Origin: Balneolaceae bacterium UBA2956
Lineage (GTDB): Bacteria > Bacteroidota > Rhodothermia > Balneolales > Balneolaceae
Length of the DNA stretch: 64,000 bases
Reading direction: 5' to 3'
NCBI GenBank assembly: GCA_002348545.1
Contig: DEBM01000065.1
Coordinates: 41,152-105,151 of the forward strand
Made by a program: the position numbers and the translations under genes. Positions within the stretch are counted from its first letter, which is position 1. Every line of letters begins with the position of its first letter. The notes beneath the pieces were generated by a model. It saw nothing but the letters and a program-made list of their open reading frames with translations, was not told the origin of the DNA and searched no databases. Shown here piece after piece: positions 26,206 to 36,330 of this stretch.

Positions 26206-28647
26206 TTAAAGATTAACTACCAATCCGATAGAGGGCAGGACATTCACCGAGGTACTCGTGTTAACTTGTACTAAGCGTTCGGGAATCACTACTTCTCCAG
26301 TTTCATCCCGAGCCAAGCCATAGTTGGGTTCTTCAGGGTTTGCGTTACCCAAAATGTTCTGTACCTCGAAAAAAACATCCAAACTCCAAGCTGTATAACT
26401 CCATTTTTTATCGACCCGAATGTCTACTTGATTGTATGCATTAAGTCTATTTTGTCCAATAGAGCTGTAATCTTTAATAATAGCAGGATAAAATTCTAAA
26501 GTTTGATCCAAGTTGATTGGAACAAAAGGAGCCCTACCTAAATAACGATATCGAGAATTTATTTCCCAATTGTTTTGGAGTTTATATCCTGCTAAAGCAG
26601 ATATAAGTAACTGGTTATCCCACAGAGAAGGGCGATAGGTTAAATCATTCCCACTAAATTCACTTTTAAACCAAGTAAACGACGCGATTCCGTACCACTT
26701 ACCAGTGAATTTTTGCTGAAACAATAGTTCTATTCCTTGAGTTCTTCCCAAGCCATTACTTTGAATTAACTCACTTCCAAATACTTCAAAGCCGCCACCT
26801 TTATTTGCTAATGATACCTCGTCAGCTACAGAAATAGGATAATTAGAATATTTTTTATAAAAAGCTTCCAAAGTCATTCGAGCAGATTCATTGATCACAT
26901 ATTCAAATCCCCCAACAAAGTGTTCACTTCGAATATATTTAGTTTTTCTATTTACCCAAATACCCGTGTTGTCTTCAAAACCCAAGATCGTATAAGGAGG
27001 TATTTTATAATAAATACCCCATGACTGATTCCATGTCAATTGTCCGGATGAGACGAGCTTATAAGAATATGATATACGTGGACTAAGTTGTCTAAATAAG
27101 CCTACTCGATCCCTCATAAAATCATTGTCATCTACTCGAATACCAGCTGAAAATTGTAGACGATCTTTTAATCCTCTCGCGGATGCCTGAAGGTGAGCAC
27201 CGTACCGTAAGAATATCAAATCAGTGATAAAATCTCTGTTGTTAACAAGGTCTTGAGTAGTATTGTCGTAGTAGACTTGCTGGACAGAATATCCAAATGC
27301 ATAAGTCCAAAGGCCTGAAAAAATCTTGAATTGATGCCTTAGTTTCCGTTCTATTTCATTTGCATCGTTTTGAAAATAGATACCTTGTTTATTTACATTA
27401 TCAGTAAATCTTGAAAATTGATTATACAGATTATTTTGACTAACAATCACATCCATTAGTCTATTATCGTTGAATCTATGACGCCATCGAAACCCAATGG
27501 TGTTGCTTTGTTGCTCTAACACGGGCACCTGATCCTGAATAGCTTTCTGTTCGGCATCGAATTCATTGAGTTCATTTACCGAGAAATTATCAATAGAACC
27601 CACCCCTGTGAAAAGCAATTCATTATTAGAATTTATTTGATGAGTAACTTTGTATTGATAATCCCAGTAATCAGGCAAAAAAGGCAGGCCAATAGCCTGG
27701 AACAGTAGTTGCAAATAGGAGCGTCTAACACTTATGATATAGCTAGTATTTGCCTCAGATTTATCTGATTTGAATAATGGTCCCTCAAAAGTTAGAGCAG
27801 ATTCGGACGAGCCTAAGCGGAAGTTACCTACAAACTTCCGAGAATTTCCGTTTCGTTGATCGAATTCTAATACTCCACTTAGCACATTATCATACGATGC
27901 GGCAAAGGAACTGGCACTTAGCGTGACGCCCTCAAAGAAAGAGACATTTAATAAGCCAACTGGGCCACCTGCACTTCCTTGAGTTGAAAAATGATTAATG
28001 GTAGGGATCTCAATTCCGTCTAGGTAGTAAACGTTTTCATTGGGGGCCCCACCTCGAATAATAACATCATTCCTAAAGCCAGCTATCGAACCAGATACTC
28101 CAGGGAAGGATTGAATTACTTTGGCTATATCATTATTTCCACCAGGATATGAGGTAATTTCTTGTTGATTTAAATTTTGAATCGAAAGGGGAGTAGTCTC
28201 GAGTTTAGTGAATGGATTAACGCTTACAACTACCTCATTCAACTCAATTTCAGCCTGTTGTAATTGGACATCCACATCAATATTTCCCTCCGAGCGAATT
28301 ACTACATTGTAAATGATTTGGGTTTGGTACCCAATGAAGCTTACCCGGATATTATAGGTGTTGCCTGGAATCTCAGAAAGAATATATTGCCCATCAGAAT
28401 TTGTAGCTGCACCATAGTCAGTATCAATAAGGAAAACGGTAGCGCCAAACAGTGGCTCACCTGTTTTCTTATTGGTAATGGTTCCTCTTAGCTCACCATT
28501 TTGTGCCATCAGATCCATCGACAATCCCAACCAAAACAACATTACAAGGAGGCAATACAACAAACCTCTAGTATGGATTAATTTAACAACAGAAAAGACG
28601 TAACGAACGCCATTAACATTATCAAGGAGGTAGAAAAAATCGTTCAT
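26206..28647 (-). CDS. TonB-dependent outer-membrane receptor
   Basis: An 813-aa protein. A signal peptide (hydrophobic core at about 29-46, ending in MAQ) is preceded by an unusually long N-region. Next come a carboxypeptidase-D regulatory-like domain (about 50-130, GELRGTITNKKTGEPL), a plug domain (about 140-250, with GGAPNENVYYLDGIEIPT) and a 22-strand-type barrel to the C-terminus. No SusD partner follows, so it is not a classical SusCD glycan locus; ligand unknown (siderophore, cobalamin or other). It starts 11 bp after rlmD. Confidence 0.92.
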   Translation of the reverse strand: MNDFFYLLDNVNGVRYVFSVVKLIHTRGLLYCLLVMLFWLGLSMDLMAQNGELRGTITNKKTGEPLFGATVFLIDTDYGAATNSDGQYILSEIPGNTYNIRVSFIGYQTQIIYNVVIRSEGNIDVDVQLQQAEIELNEVVVSVNPFTKLETTPLSIQNLNQQEITSYPGGNNDIAKVIQSFPGVSGSIAGFRNDVIIRGGAPNENVYYLDGIEIPTINHFSTQGSAGGPVGLLNVSFFEGVTLSASSFAASYDNVLSGVLEFDQRNGNSRKFVGNFRLGSSESALTFEGPLFKSDKSEANTSYIISVRRSYLQLLFQAIGLPFLPDYWDYQYKVTHQINSNNELLFTGVGSIDNFSVNELNEFDAEQKAIQDQVPVLEQQSNTIGFRWRHRFNDNRLMDVIVSQNNLYNQFSRFTDNVNKQGIYFQNDANEIERKLRHQFKIFSGLWTYAFGYSVQQVYYDNTTQDLVNNRDFITDLIFLRYGAHLQASARGLKDRLQFSAGIRVDDNDFMRDRVGLFRQLSPRISYSYKLVSSGQLTWNQSWGIYYKIPPYTILGFEDNTGIWVNRKTKYIRSEHFVGGFEYVINESARMTLEAFYKKYSNYPISVADEVSLANKGGGFEVFGSELIQSNGLGRTQGIELLFQQKFTGKWYGIASFTWFKSEFSGNDLTYRPSLWDNQLLISALAGYKLQNNWEINSRYRYLGRAPFVPINLDQTLEFYPAIIKDYSSIGQNRLNAYNQVDIRVDKKWSYTAWSLDVFFEVQNILGNANPEEPNYGLARDETGEVVIPERLVQVNTSTSVNVLPSIGLVVNL

Positions 28648-28658
28648 CTATGATGCAT

Positions 28659-30059
28659 TTAAGGCTTTAAGGTTAGACTGACAACCGTTTCAATATGATA
28701 GGTTTGTGGGAACATATCCACGGGTTGTATTGCATTTACTGTGTACCGTTCAGATAGTAAGGATAAGTCCCGTGCCAAAGTTGAACTGTCGCAACTTACG
28801 TAGATGATATTAGGTGCCCTTAATTCTAATAGCTGAGTAATTACGTCGGGGTGCATACCTGCTCTAGGTGGGTCTGTGATCAATACATTTGGATGGCCAA
28901 ATTGCTGTATCAAGCTTTCGTTAAAAGCATCCTTTATATCACCTTTGACAAAAAAAGCATGCTTAACCCCATTTTTTGATGCATTAATACGGGCGTTTTT
29001 AACAGCTTCGTCCACCAATTCTATTCCTACAACCTTAGATGCATGCTTACTTAAGAAAAGACTGAGTGTTCCAACTCCACAGTATAAATCATAGACCACA
29101 TCAGCTTCTTGTATATCAGCAAATTTGGATACTACTGAGTATAAGGCTTCTGCCTGAGCAGTGTTAGTCTGAAAAAAAGCCTTTGGGTCAATTGTGAAAC
29201 GGAACGGGCCAATATAATCTTCAATATAACCTGGGCCATGTAAGACATGATGATAGCGTCCTGTTGCTGTCGGGTTAGGTTGATCATTAATACTGACTAT
29301 AAAAGTGGTTATAGAGGGGAAGCGCTTCATCATTTTTGCATATAAATCTTTTATTATGCTTTGATCGTCAAAGTAGCACACAAGATTGACCATTAAATCA
29401 TTAGTATAATGCGCTTTTCGAATAACCAAATGCCTAAAGAATCCTGTTTTTTCAAAGGTATCAAAAGCGTCAATTTTGTGTTTTAAAGCATAGTTACGGA
29501 CAAAATCTAATAATTCAAATGAAATAGGATCTTGTAAATGACATTCGTACAAGTTCAAAATTTTATCAAACCTTCCTGGGGCATGTAAACCTGCTGCAAA
29601 TCCACTATCATCGACAAATTCTTCTCGTTGTATTTCTTCATCGCTTAGCCATCTCCGAGGGCCAAAGCTATATTCCATTTTATTTCGATAATAAAAGGGC
29701 TGCATACAAGGTAAAGTATCATTAACTGCAGTATCGCATTTACCTATACGACGAACATGGTCTTCTACCTGCTGTCGCTTATATTCTAATTGTTTTTCGT
29801 AAGGTAGCTGTTGCCAACTACACCCTCCACACACTATTGCATGCTGACATTTTGGTGAGATTCTATCTTCAGAAGCCTCAATAATCTCAAGTAATTTAGC
29901 TTCTAGAAAGCTTTTTTTCTTTTTGATAATCCGGGCTTTGACCACATCGCCAGGAACCGCACCTTTTACAAAGACAGCCCGTTCATGGTATCTTCCAACT
30001 CCTTTACCTTTAAATGCAGTGCTATGAATAGGGAGTTCAATCGATAGACCTTTCTTCAT
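28659..30059 (-). CDS. rlmD: 23S rRNA uracil-5-methyltransferase, RlmD/RumA family
   Basis: A 466-aa protein. A TRAM domain (about 5-60) is followed by a [4Fe-4S] site Cys71, Cys77, Cys80 and Cys173, then the SAM domain with DLYCGVGTLSLFLS (324-337), DPPRAG (397-402) and catalytic Cys423 in VSCDSSTLARD. This is the RumA/RlmD class, which makes m5U in 23S rRNA (U1939 in E. coli); RlmC/TrmA alternatives lack this full set or arrangement. Its start overlaps the stop of the cNMP-binding gene by one base. Confidence 0.93.
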   Translation of the reverse strand: MKKGLSIELPIHSTAFKGKGVGRYHERAVFVKGAVPGDVVKARIIKKKKSFLEAKLLEIIEASEDRISPKCQHAIVCGGCSWQQLPYEKQLEYKRQQVEDHVRRIGKCDTAVNDTLPCMQPFYYRNKMEYSFGPRRWLSDEEIQREEFVDDSGFAAGLHAPGRFDKILNLYECHLQDPISFELLDFVRNYALKHKIDAFDTFEKTGFFRHLVIRKAHYTNDLMVNLVCYFDDQSIIKDLYAKMMKRFPSITTFIVSINDQPNPTATGRYHHVLHGPGYIEDYIGPFRFTIDPKAFFQTNTAQAEALYSVVSKFADIQEADVVYDLYCGVGTLSLFLSKHASKVVGIELVDEAVKNARINASKNGVKHAFFVKGDIKDAFNESLIQQFGHPNVLITDPPRAGMHPDVITQLLELRAPNIIYVSCDSSTLARDLSLLSERYTVNAIQPVDMFPQTYHIETVVSLTLKP

Positions 30060-30604
30060 TAATCGAGTCTTTCGATATCATAATAAGCATCAAATTCTAT
30101 TTGAGCTGCAATTCTAGGGTCATGATTTTCTTCAATAGTGGTAAGTGCAGTCTCTAGTTGACGAAGTGCTATATTGGTTAGCATTTGCAGAAATTTAACA
30201 GCTATTTGGGGATGTCGATCCATCAATACTTCAAAATCAGGCTTAAAGAATCCCAACAAGGTACAGTCTGTTTTACAAAGGGCGGACGTTTTACGCTTTA
30301 GATTATAACCAATGGATAAAGCCCCAAAACTATCAGGAGAGTTTAGTAAAAAAGCATTTTTATGTTCATCTATTTCTTGCTCATCCTCTAGACTCGTCAT
30401 GACCGTTAACTCAACCGATCCATCTTCGATGAAATACATACCGGTACCCGGATCGTTTCGGTAAAATATGAATTCCCCGGACTTATAGATTCGACGATGG
30501 CATAATTGTAAAATCTCATACCGTTCAAGAGTACTAAGATTTTGTAAAAATCTAGACTGAAGAACTATTTTTGTTTGTTGCTTTAAACGTTTGTATGTAC
30601 TCAT
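30059..30604 (-). CDS. Cyclic-nucleotide-binding domain protein without output domain
   Basis: A 181-aa protein. Residues of about 18-150 are a CRP-type cNMP-binding beta-roll (SGEFIFYRNDPGTGMYFIEDG, with GALS and a phosphate-cassette-like region), followed by a short helix. There is no HTH, kinase or channel. The usual phosphate-binding Arg in the cassette is not obvious (FGALSIGYNLKRKTSA), so nucleotide binding may be altered. It is coupled to rlmD by a one-base overlap and starts 10 bp after the Omp85 gene. Its role is unknown; a small signalling or scaffolding protein is likely. Confidence 0.85.
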   Translation of the reverse strand: MSTYKRLKQQTKIVLQSRFLQNLSTLERYEILQLCHRRIYKSGEFIFYRNDPGTGMYFIEDGSVELTVMTSLEDEQEIDEHKNAFLLNSPDSFGALSIGYNLKRKTSALCKTDCTLLGFFKPDFEVLMDRHPQIAVKFLQMLTNIALRQLETALTTIEENHDPRIAAQIEFDAYYDIERLD

Positions 30605-30614
30605 AATATAAATC

Positions 30615-33041
30615 TTAAAAAGAGTGACCTATTCCAAAACTAAAATACAATTTCTTGTCATTAAACCATCCAGTATTTAAATCATGAGCTCTTAATGTGA
30701 AATCGAGACGAATAACTACATAATCCCAATCTATGCGTATCCCAGTTCCTGTACCAACTGCAATTTGCTTGTAAAAATTAGAAAATAAAAATCGTCCTTG
30801 CTCTAACTGATCCTTGTTATCCTGAGATCGAAAATCATTCCGTGGACCATACCAAATATTCCCGGCATCGGCATACAGGCCGCCATACCAATCCGCACCT
30901 AATAAATTTTGAATTAATACTTGTCTACTCTCTACAAATGATGCAAGTTTGATTTCTCCACCATTGATAGTTACTTGGTCAGAGCTGATAGTTCCCGGAC
31001 CTAACTGAAAAGGAGCCCAACCTCTAATATCATTGCTCCCACCTGCGAAAAAGCGACGATTTAATGGAATTGAAGTATTATTCCCAAAAGGGTGTGCAAT
31101 TCCACCAAATAGTCGGTATGATAAAATAGTGCCAGAAGCTAAAGGTAAATATCGGCGAAAATCCATGGTGAACTTTACAAATTGCGAGTACAAGAGTTGG
31201 TTATCACTAAGCTTGAAAAGAGTGGGTAATTCACCTTCAAGTTCGCCTGGCGTAACTAAAAATCGGTCAATTAAATAGGGAAGATTTCCACCTGCAGATA
31301 GGGATAATTCCCTAAAATAGCCATTATTTCTTTTGATCAAATTGGTGGTATAATCTCTAAAGCTGTACCTGATAATTGAGGAAACTTGCGGCTCAAAATC
31401 CTGAAGAATACGAATATATTCTAAACTATTCTGTCCAAATTCATCTATTAAATTATTTTTGAACTCGGAAGATGGATTTGTATCAATTATGTCTAATTCA
31501 AATAGATCAAGTCTGGAGAGTCTGGAATTAGAGTGGGGGACTTCAAGCCGGTAATTGAACTGTAAGTCAGAGTTTATATCAAAATAGAGTTGATCAGAAC
31601 GGCTGTATGATAGTGAGTAGGTTGATCGAGCACTAAAAAAATTAGTAATTTCATTTAAATATCGAAATGGTCTAGCCAATCTCGGCAGTGTGTATTCACC
31701 TCGTAATTCATAGCTGCGAAATAAAGAAGATTGAACCTGATCTTCAGGAGTGATCTGTTGAATGGTTTCTTCACTCACAAATTCAAAACTTGAATTTATA
31801 CCTATATTAATTCTTTCGGCTAGACCATTGACATTTATATTGTTGTAATCAATTCCAAAACCCGTTCCGAATCCGTACCTCTTCATCCCGAAAAGTTCAG
31901 TAGTAATACGATGAGGAGTAATACTCTCTAACTCTATATATACTGGAATAGTATCAATACTAAAATCAGGGTTTATTCCAAATTCTGATAAACCAAAACG
32001 TTTAATGATTAGCATACCAAGATTTTGTAATTCCCTAATGCTCTGAAGATAGTCTATTTCCGTATATACTCCTCCAGGAGTAATGGCTATTTGATCCACA
32101 ATGACCTTATTTTTTGTAGAAAGGTTTTCCGATTTCGTAAGGTTGATAGAGGCGAGTATATTTTCCTCAGAGAAACTGGATTTATCTTCGGGGTTCAGTG
32201 GCTTGGTGGGCATTAAGTCCTTGTTAATATTGTAACGGAAACTATGCATACTATAGCTTGTATCTTGAGCATTTCGGTAAACAATATTGACGTCACCAAA
32301 ATGATATGGACGTCCTGCAGCAACATAAAAAAGCACTTGAAGACCATATGTTTGTTTCCCAGGCTGAACAAAAGCAATAACAGAGTCACGACTAGCGGAC
32401 GCAAAGCCGTTATTTTTTAAAAAAGATAAAATCCTTTCTTGTTCTTGCCTTAGTTCTGTAGCATTATAGGCTTCAAATAACTGAAATGTTGAGTCGTTGA
32501 TTGCTGTCTTGGTAAGTGAGCTTCGAGCGTAAAACTGTGCTTTAGTTTCTTTGGATAAATTGGATGGAAATCCAGTAAATCCAACCGATTCGATAAAGTA
32601 TTGAGTTCCCTCTTGAATAATGTACGATACTTCAACCTTTCTTTCCCGCAAGTTAACAATAGTGGTATCGACCTGTACATCTCGGTAACCGAGTGATTCA
32701 TAATATAAGCGTATTCTTTCTAGATCATTACCCACTACAGATCGATCGAGAAAAGAAGGAGTCTCGCCTATGCGGCCATTACTAAGGTTATGAATGTATA
32801 GCCATGGTGTGAAGCGGGGTATGGCAAGAAACTCTCTGTTTGTTCGGGTTTTAACGAGTCCCTCTAAAATTCTATCTTTTATATTAGAGTTACCACTGAA
32901 ACGAACTTTCCTAATTAGGTCCCTAGTGGTAGTATTAACCTCGGACTCTTGTCCTGTTTGATTTACAACCTGGGCACTAATAACAGAAGTGCCAAAGCTG
33001 ACAAACAAACTAAAGACTAAAAGGATACACTTTGTTCTCAA
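30615..33041 (-). CDS. BamA/TamA-type (Omp85) outer-membrane protein
   Basis: An 808-aa protein with a signal peptide ending SVISAQ. Residues of about 45-380 are POTRA-like repeats (for example VRFSGNSNIKDRIL and YIIQEGTQYFIESVGFTG). The C-terminal part is a beta-barrel ending in Phe, with the L6 motif GGSNDIRGW (near residue 670) typical of Omp85 proteins. It could insert or export outer-membrane proteins or lipids. It probably is not the main BamA (no skp, bamA neighbours); TamA-like is the closer description. The start is TTG at 33041, with no better upstream ATG. Confidence 0.88.
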   Translation of the reverse strand: MRTKCILLVFSLFVSFGTSVISAQVVNQTGQESEVNTTTRDLIRKVRFSGNSNIKDRILEGLVKTRTNREFLAIPRFTPWLYIHNLSNGRIGETPSFLDRSVVGNDLERIRLYYESLGYRDVQVDTTIVNLRERKVEVSYIIQEGTQYFIESVGFTGFPSNLSKETKAQFYARSSLTKTAINDSTFQLFEAYNATELRQEQERILSFLKNNGFASASRDSVIAFVQPGKQTYGLQVLFYVAAGRPYHFGDVNIVYRNAQDTSYSMHSFRYNINKDLMPTKPLNPEDKSSFSEENILASINLTKSENLSTKNKVIVDQIAITPGGVYTEIDYLQSIRELQNLGMLIIKRFGLSEFGINPDFSIDTIPVYIELESITPHRITTELFGMKRYGFGTGFGIDYNNINVNGLAERINIGINSSFEFVSEETIQQITPEDQVQSSLFRSYELRGEYTLPRLARPFRYLNEITNFFSARSTYSLSYSRSDQLYFDINSDLQFNYRLEVPHSNSRLSRLDLFELDIIDTNPSSEFKNNLIDEFGQNSLEYIRILQDFEPQVSSIIRYSFRDYTTNLIKRNNGYFRELSLSAGGNLPYLIDRFLVTPGELEGELPTLFKLSDNQLLYSQFVKFTMDFRRYLPLASGTILSYRLFGGIAHPFGNNTSIPLNRRFFAGGSNDIRGWAPFQLGPGTISSDQVTINGGEIKLASFVESRQVLIQNLLGADWYGGLYADAGNIWYGPRNDFRSQDNKDQLEQGRFLFSNFYKQIAVGTGTGIRIDWDYVVIRLDFTLRAHDLNTGWFNDKKLYFSFGIGHSF

Positions 33042-33308
33042 TAGCGTAAAAATATGCGATCAAAAGGTGTTTTAATATTCTTCAAAGTTAAAGAAAATAA
33101 GGCAGTTAAACCTCTTTTCGACTACACTTTCATAATAAATAAAAAAAAGTTTATGGGTTTAAGATTCGATATTACTTAAAATAAGCCAAAGCTATTGGTT
33201 AAGTGACCTAATGAAATCTGTTTAGGTAAGGAAGTTGGTAAGTCAGGTACAGAGTTGTGTTGAAAATCGGTTAGTCGATATTTCAGATAATTTTACTAGT
33301 AGATATAA

Positions 33309-33563
33309 TTACACATCATCATAATCAAATCCTTCGTCTTCTTCGTTGTGAAAGAAGTCTTCTTTTCTAATGTAATCTGGCCAAATATCTTCTATACCTT
33401 CATAAATGATTTCTTCGCCTTCATCTATTTCCTCAAGTTCCTCCAAGTTTACTATAACTTGATTAGGCAAGCCATTCCTCTCTGCCCATTCTATTAGCTC
33501 TTCGCGAGTTGCTGGAAAGGGTGCCTCGTCTAGAGCGGCGGCTAATTCAACGGTCCAAATCAT
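33309..33563 (-). CDS. DUF2795 protein
   Basis: An 84-aa acidic protein. Residues of about 1-45 match DUF2795 (LAAALDEAPFPATREELIEWAERNG), and the C-terminus is a very acidic tail. Function is unknown; members are small and soluble, often regulated with stress or light genes. It is divergent from tatA with 153 bp between and lies 267 bp upstream of the Omp85 gene. That 267-bp stretch (33042-33308) has no convincing gene. Confidence 0.8.
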   Translation of the reverse strand: MIWTVELAAALDEAPFPATREELIEWAERNGLPNQVIVNLEELEEIDEGEEIIYEGIEDIWPDYIRKEDFFHNEEDEGFDYDDV

Positions 33564-33716
33564 AATTTTTTACGTACGTTAAGATTGATTATATATTAAA
33601 CGAGAGAGTAGTTAAAAATTCAAGTCTTTCATAGAATTTTTTTTATACTCAATTCGTGCCGAAAATATTGTTATCTTATTAAAGATACATCATCGAATTA
33701 ACCAATATACCCTTTT

Positions 33717-33932
33717 ATGTTTAATTCATTAGGACCAACTGAAATTATTATCATTGCACTCTTCATTTTAGTCTTCTTTGGAGCTAAGAGGATACCAGAA
33801 TTGGCTAAAGGTTTAGGGCAGGGGATACAGGAGTTTAGAAAAGCGTCTCGCGATATAAGAAAGGAAATTGATGAAACTTCTCGCGATATTGAAGAGACAG
33901 TGAAAAACGAAGAAAAAGAATCAGCAAAATAA
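33717..33932 (+). CDS. tatA: Twin-arginine translocase TatA/TatE
   Basis: A 71-aa protein with a short N-terminal transmembrane helix (about 8-24, EIIIIALFILVFFGAK), the TatA hinge FGAKRIPELAKGLGQGI and an amphipathic helix, then a charged tail. TatA forms the pore component for export of folded proteins with RR signals. tatC is not in the window. A Tat substrate candidate is encoded at 53666. It lies 12 bp upstream of gatA. Confidence 0.95.
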   Translation: MFNSLGPTEIIIIALFILVFFGAKRIPELAKGLGQGIQEFRKASRDIRKEIDETSRDIEETVKNEEKESAK

Positions 33933-33944
33933 AAAGGCATTATT

Positions 33945-35399
33945 TTGTCTAAACAAACTATACGATCCGTTCAAAAACGAATCGCAAATGGTGAACTCCG
34001 GCTACGAAATTTGGTAGCAGAACATCTAAGTACTATTGAAAAAAGTAATTCTGAAATTAATGCGGTCACACACCTTGACGATGATGGCGCATATGAGAGG
34101 GCAGACCATATTGAAGCAAAAATTAAAGAAGGTAAAGCAGGACCACTGGCAGGCGCCATAATCGGGATTAAAGAAGCTATTTGTGAGGCTGGGAAACCAG
34201 CGACCTGTGCATCCAATATGCTCCTTAATTTTAAAAGTGTATATAATGCCACTGTCATTGATCGAATGCACAATGATGATGCCCTATTTTTGGCAAGGCA
34301 TAATATGGATGAGTTTGCTATGGGTTCTACCAATGAATACTCAGTACACGGAACTGTAAGAAATCCTCATAATATTGATTATGTAACGGGTGGTTCGTCT
34401 GGCGGTAGTGCAGCAGCTGTTGCGGCACATTTTGTACAAGCTAGCCTTGGATCCGACTCAGGTGGGTCTATACGGCAACCAGCTGCTTATTGCGGCGTCG
34501 TAGGGCTTAAACCGTCCTATGGTAGAGTTTCAAGATATGGTTTGATTGCCTATGCATCATCCTTTGATTCTATTGGACCATTAACGAATTCAGTGGAAGA
34601 TGCTGCACTAATTTTAAGTAGTATAGCTGGCCATGATAAAAATGATATGACATCGGTGGCAAATCCCGTAAGTGATTATATCAATGCCGTCGATAATCCC
34701 AATAGAAATATTCGAATAGGTATTCCAGAAGAATATTTTGGAGAGGGCTTAGATGCCGAAATCCATCAGAAAATAATGAGTTTAATCGGCCAGTTAGAGG
34801 TAGATGGTGCCACATTAGTACCTATTAAACTTCCTCATAGTGAATATGCTATATCTACCTATTACATCCTTGCTACAGCCGAGGCTTCAAGTAATTTAGC
34901 TCGTTACGATGGCGTGCGATATGGCCACAGAGCTCTAATAGATAAGATCAACAAACTCGAGAGTGAAGATACTGTCTTAAATAAGATGTATAAACTCAGT
35001 CGAACTGAAGGTTTTGGAATAGAGGTAAAACGACGCATCATGTTAGGCACCTATGTTTTGAGTTCTGGATATTATGATGCTTATTATTCTAAGGCACAAA
35101 AAGTACGAAGACTAATCCAACAAGACTTCCTCCAAGCATTTGAAAAGGTTGATATAATAGTGAGTCCAACCACACCCACTACTGCATTTCCTATTGGAAG
35201 TAAATTAGATGATCCTGTCCAAATGTATCTTAACGATATATATACTATTTCAGCCAACTTAGCGGGGATCGGTGGAATAAACGTACCTATTGGGTTTCAT
35301 TCGAATGGTTTACCTATGGGATTGCAATTTATGGCGTCCGCATTTGAAGAAGAAAGGTTGATTGCCTCAGCTCGGCTTATTGAACGTCTACAGGCTTAG
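33945..35399 (+). CDS. gatA: Glutamyl-tRNA(Gln) amidotransferase subunit A
   Basis: A 484-aa amidase-signature protein starting at TTG. The Ser-cisSer-Lys triad is Lys76 (GIKEAI), Ser151 (GGSSGGS) and Ser175 (SDSGGSIRQPA), with the spacing of known GatA enzymes. GatA produces ammonia for transamidation of Glu-tRNA-Gln (or Asp-tRNA-Asn) with GatB and GatC, neither of which is here. It is 9 bp upstream of prmA. Confidence 0.96.
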   Translation: MSKQTIRSVQKRIANGELRLRNLVAEHLSTIEKSNSEINAVTHLDDDGAYERADHIEAKIKEGKAGPLAGAIIGIKEAICEAGKPATCASNMLLNFKSVYNATVIDRMHNDDALFLARHNMDEFAMGSTNEYSVHGTVRNPHNIDYVTGGSSGGSAAAVAAHFVQASLGSDSGGSIRQPAAYCGVVGLKPSYGRVSRYGLIAYASSFDSIGPLTNSVEDAALILSSIAGHDKNDMTSVANPVSDYINAVDNPNRNIRIGIPEEYFGEGLDAEIHQKIMSLIGQLEVDGATLVPIKLPHSEYAISTYYILATAEASSNLARYDGVRYGHRALIDKINKLESEDTVLNKMYKLSRTEGFGIEVKRRIMLGTYVLSSGYYDAYYSKAQKVRRLIQQDFLQAFEKVDIIVSPTTPTTAFPIGSKLDDPVQMYLNDIYTISANLAGIGGINVPIGFHSNGLPMGLQFMASAFEEERLIASARLIERLQA

Positions 35400-35408
35400 A
35401 GAATATTC

Positions 35409-36251
35409 ATGAATCAAACCTATTTGGAGCTTCAACTTGAGCTTAATAACACAGATCCATTAGTAATTATTGCCGAGCTCAATGAGTTGGGATTTTCTGG
35501 TTTCGATGAAACAGAGGTACTGCTAAAGGCATATATAGATCTTAGCATCTGGATAAAGGTCCAAAAAAATGTTAAGGCGCGCTTGGCATCTTTTTCAGAA
35601 TTATCTATTGTAGCTGAATATGAAATAGAGCAGAAGAATTGGAATGCGGAGTGGGAAAAAAGTATTCAACCGCAGTTGATAGGGCCGTTTTATGTGTATC
35701 CTAGCTGGAACAAAAAAGTAATTCCCACCAACACCATCCCAATCGTGATTGATCCCAAAATGGCATTTGGGACAGGTACACATGAAACAACTAGATTATT
35801 GCTTTCTTGGTTACCATCAGCCATAAAAAAAAACGATAGGATTCTAGATGCAGGTACTGGGACAGGTATTCTAGGAATAGCAGCTAGTAAACTTGGCGCA
35901 AGAATGGTAGAGGGTTTTGATATAGATCCATGGAGTGTTGAAAATGTAGCTGAAAATATTAACAAAAATAATGTAGATAACTTCAAGGCATATCATGGAA
36001 GTATAGAACAAATTAATTCAGATCAACAATTTGATATAATATTGGCGAACATAAATACTGTTGCTCTTAGAGATTTGCTTCCAATGTTTAAAAAATACTT
36101 AAATAATGATGGTTCACTACTCATATCTGGTTTGCTCGATATTGATATTCCTTTTTTTAAGGATCAAGTAATTCAAGACGAGTTTATTATACTTGAGCAA
36201 AACGATTTCCGGGAGTGGTCTGCACTGTGGTTAAAGCCAGTTGTTTACTAA
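35409..36251 (+). CDS. prmA: Ribosomal protein L11 methyltransferase
   Basis: A 280-aa protein. An N-terminal L11-recognition domain (about 1-90) is followed by the SAM domain with FGTGTHETTRLLLSWL, ILDAGTGTGILGIAASKLGA (about 140-160) and ANINTVALRDLLP, where the NPPF-equivalent is ANIN as in other PrmA. It trimethylates L11. Length is close to E. coli PrmA (293 aa). It is in line with gatA and tatA. Confidence 0.94.
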   Translation: MNQTYLELQLELNNTDPLVIIAELNELGFSGFDETEVLLKAYIDLSIWIKVQKNVKARLASFSELSIVAEYEIEQKNWNAEWEKSIQPQLIGPFYVYPSWNKKVIPTNTIPIVIDPKMAFGTGTHETTRLLLSWLPSAIKKNDRILDAGTGTGILGIAASKLGARMVEGFDIDPWSVENVAENINKNNVDNFKAYHGSIEQINSDQQFDIILANINTVALRDLLPMFKKYLNNDGSLLISGLLDIDIPFFKDQVIQDEFIILEQNDFREWSALWLKPVVY

Positions 36252-36330
36252 ATTCGCGAATTAATTTGATTCAAATTATTTCAGCTTAACTTAAATAATC
36301 AAAAAAGTATCTAGTTTATGGTAAAAACTG

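Noticed and set aside
33971..34333. 120-aa frame opposite gatA
   Set aside because: Antisense to the GatA catalytic region, where the coding constraint belongs to gatA.
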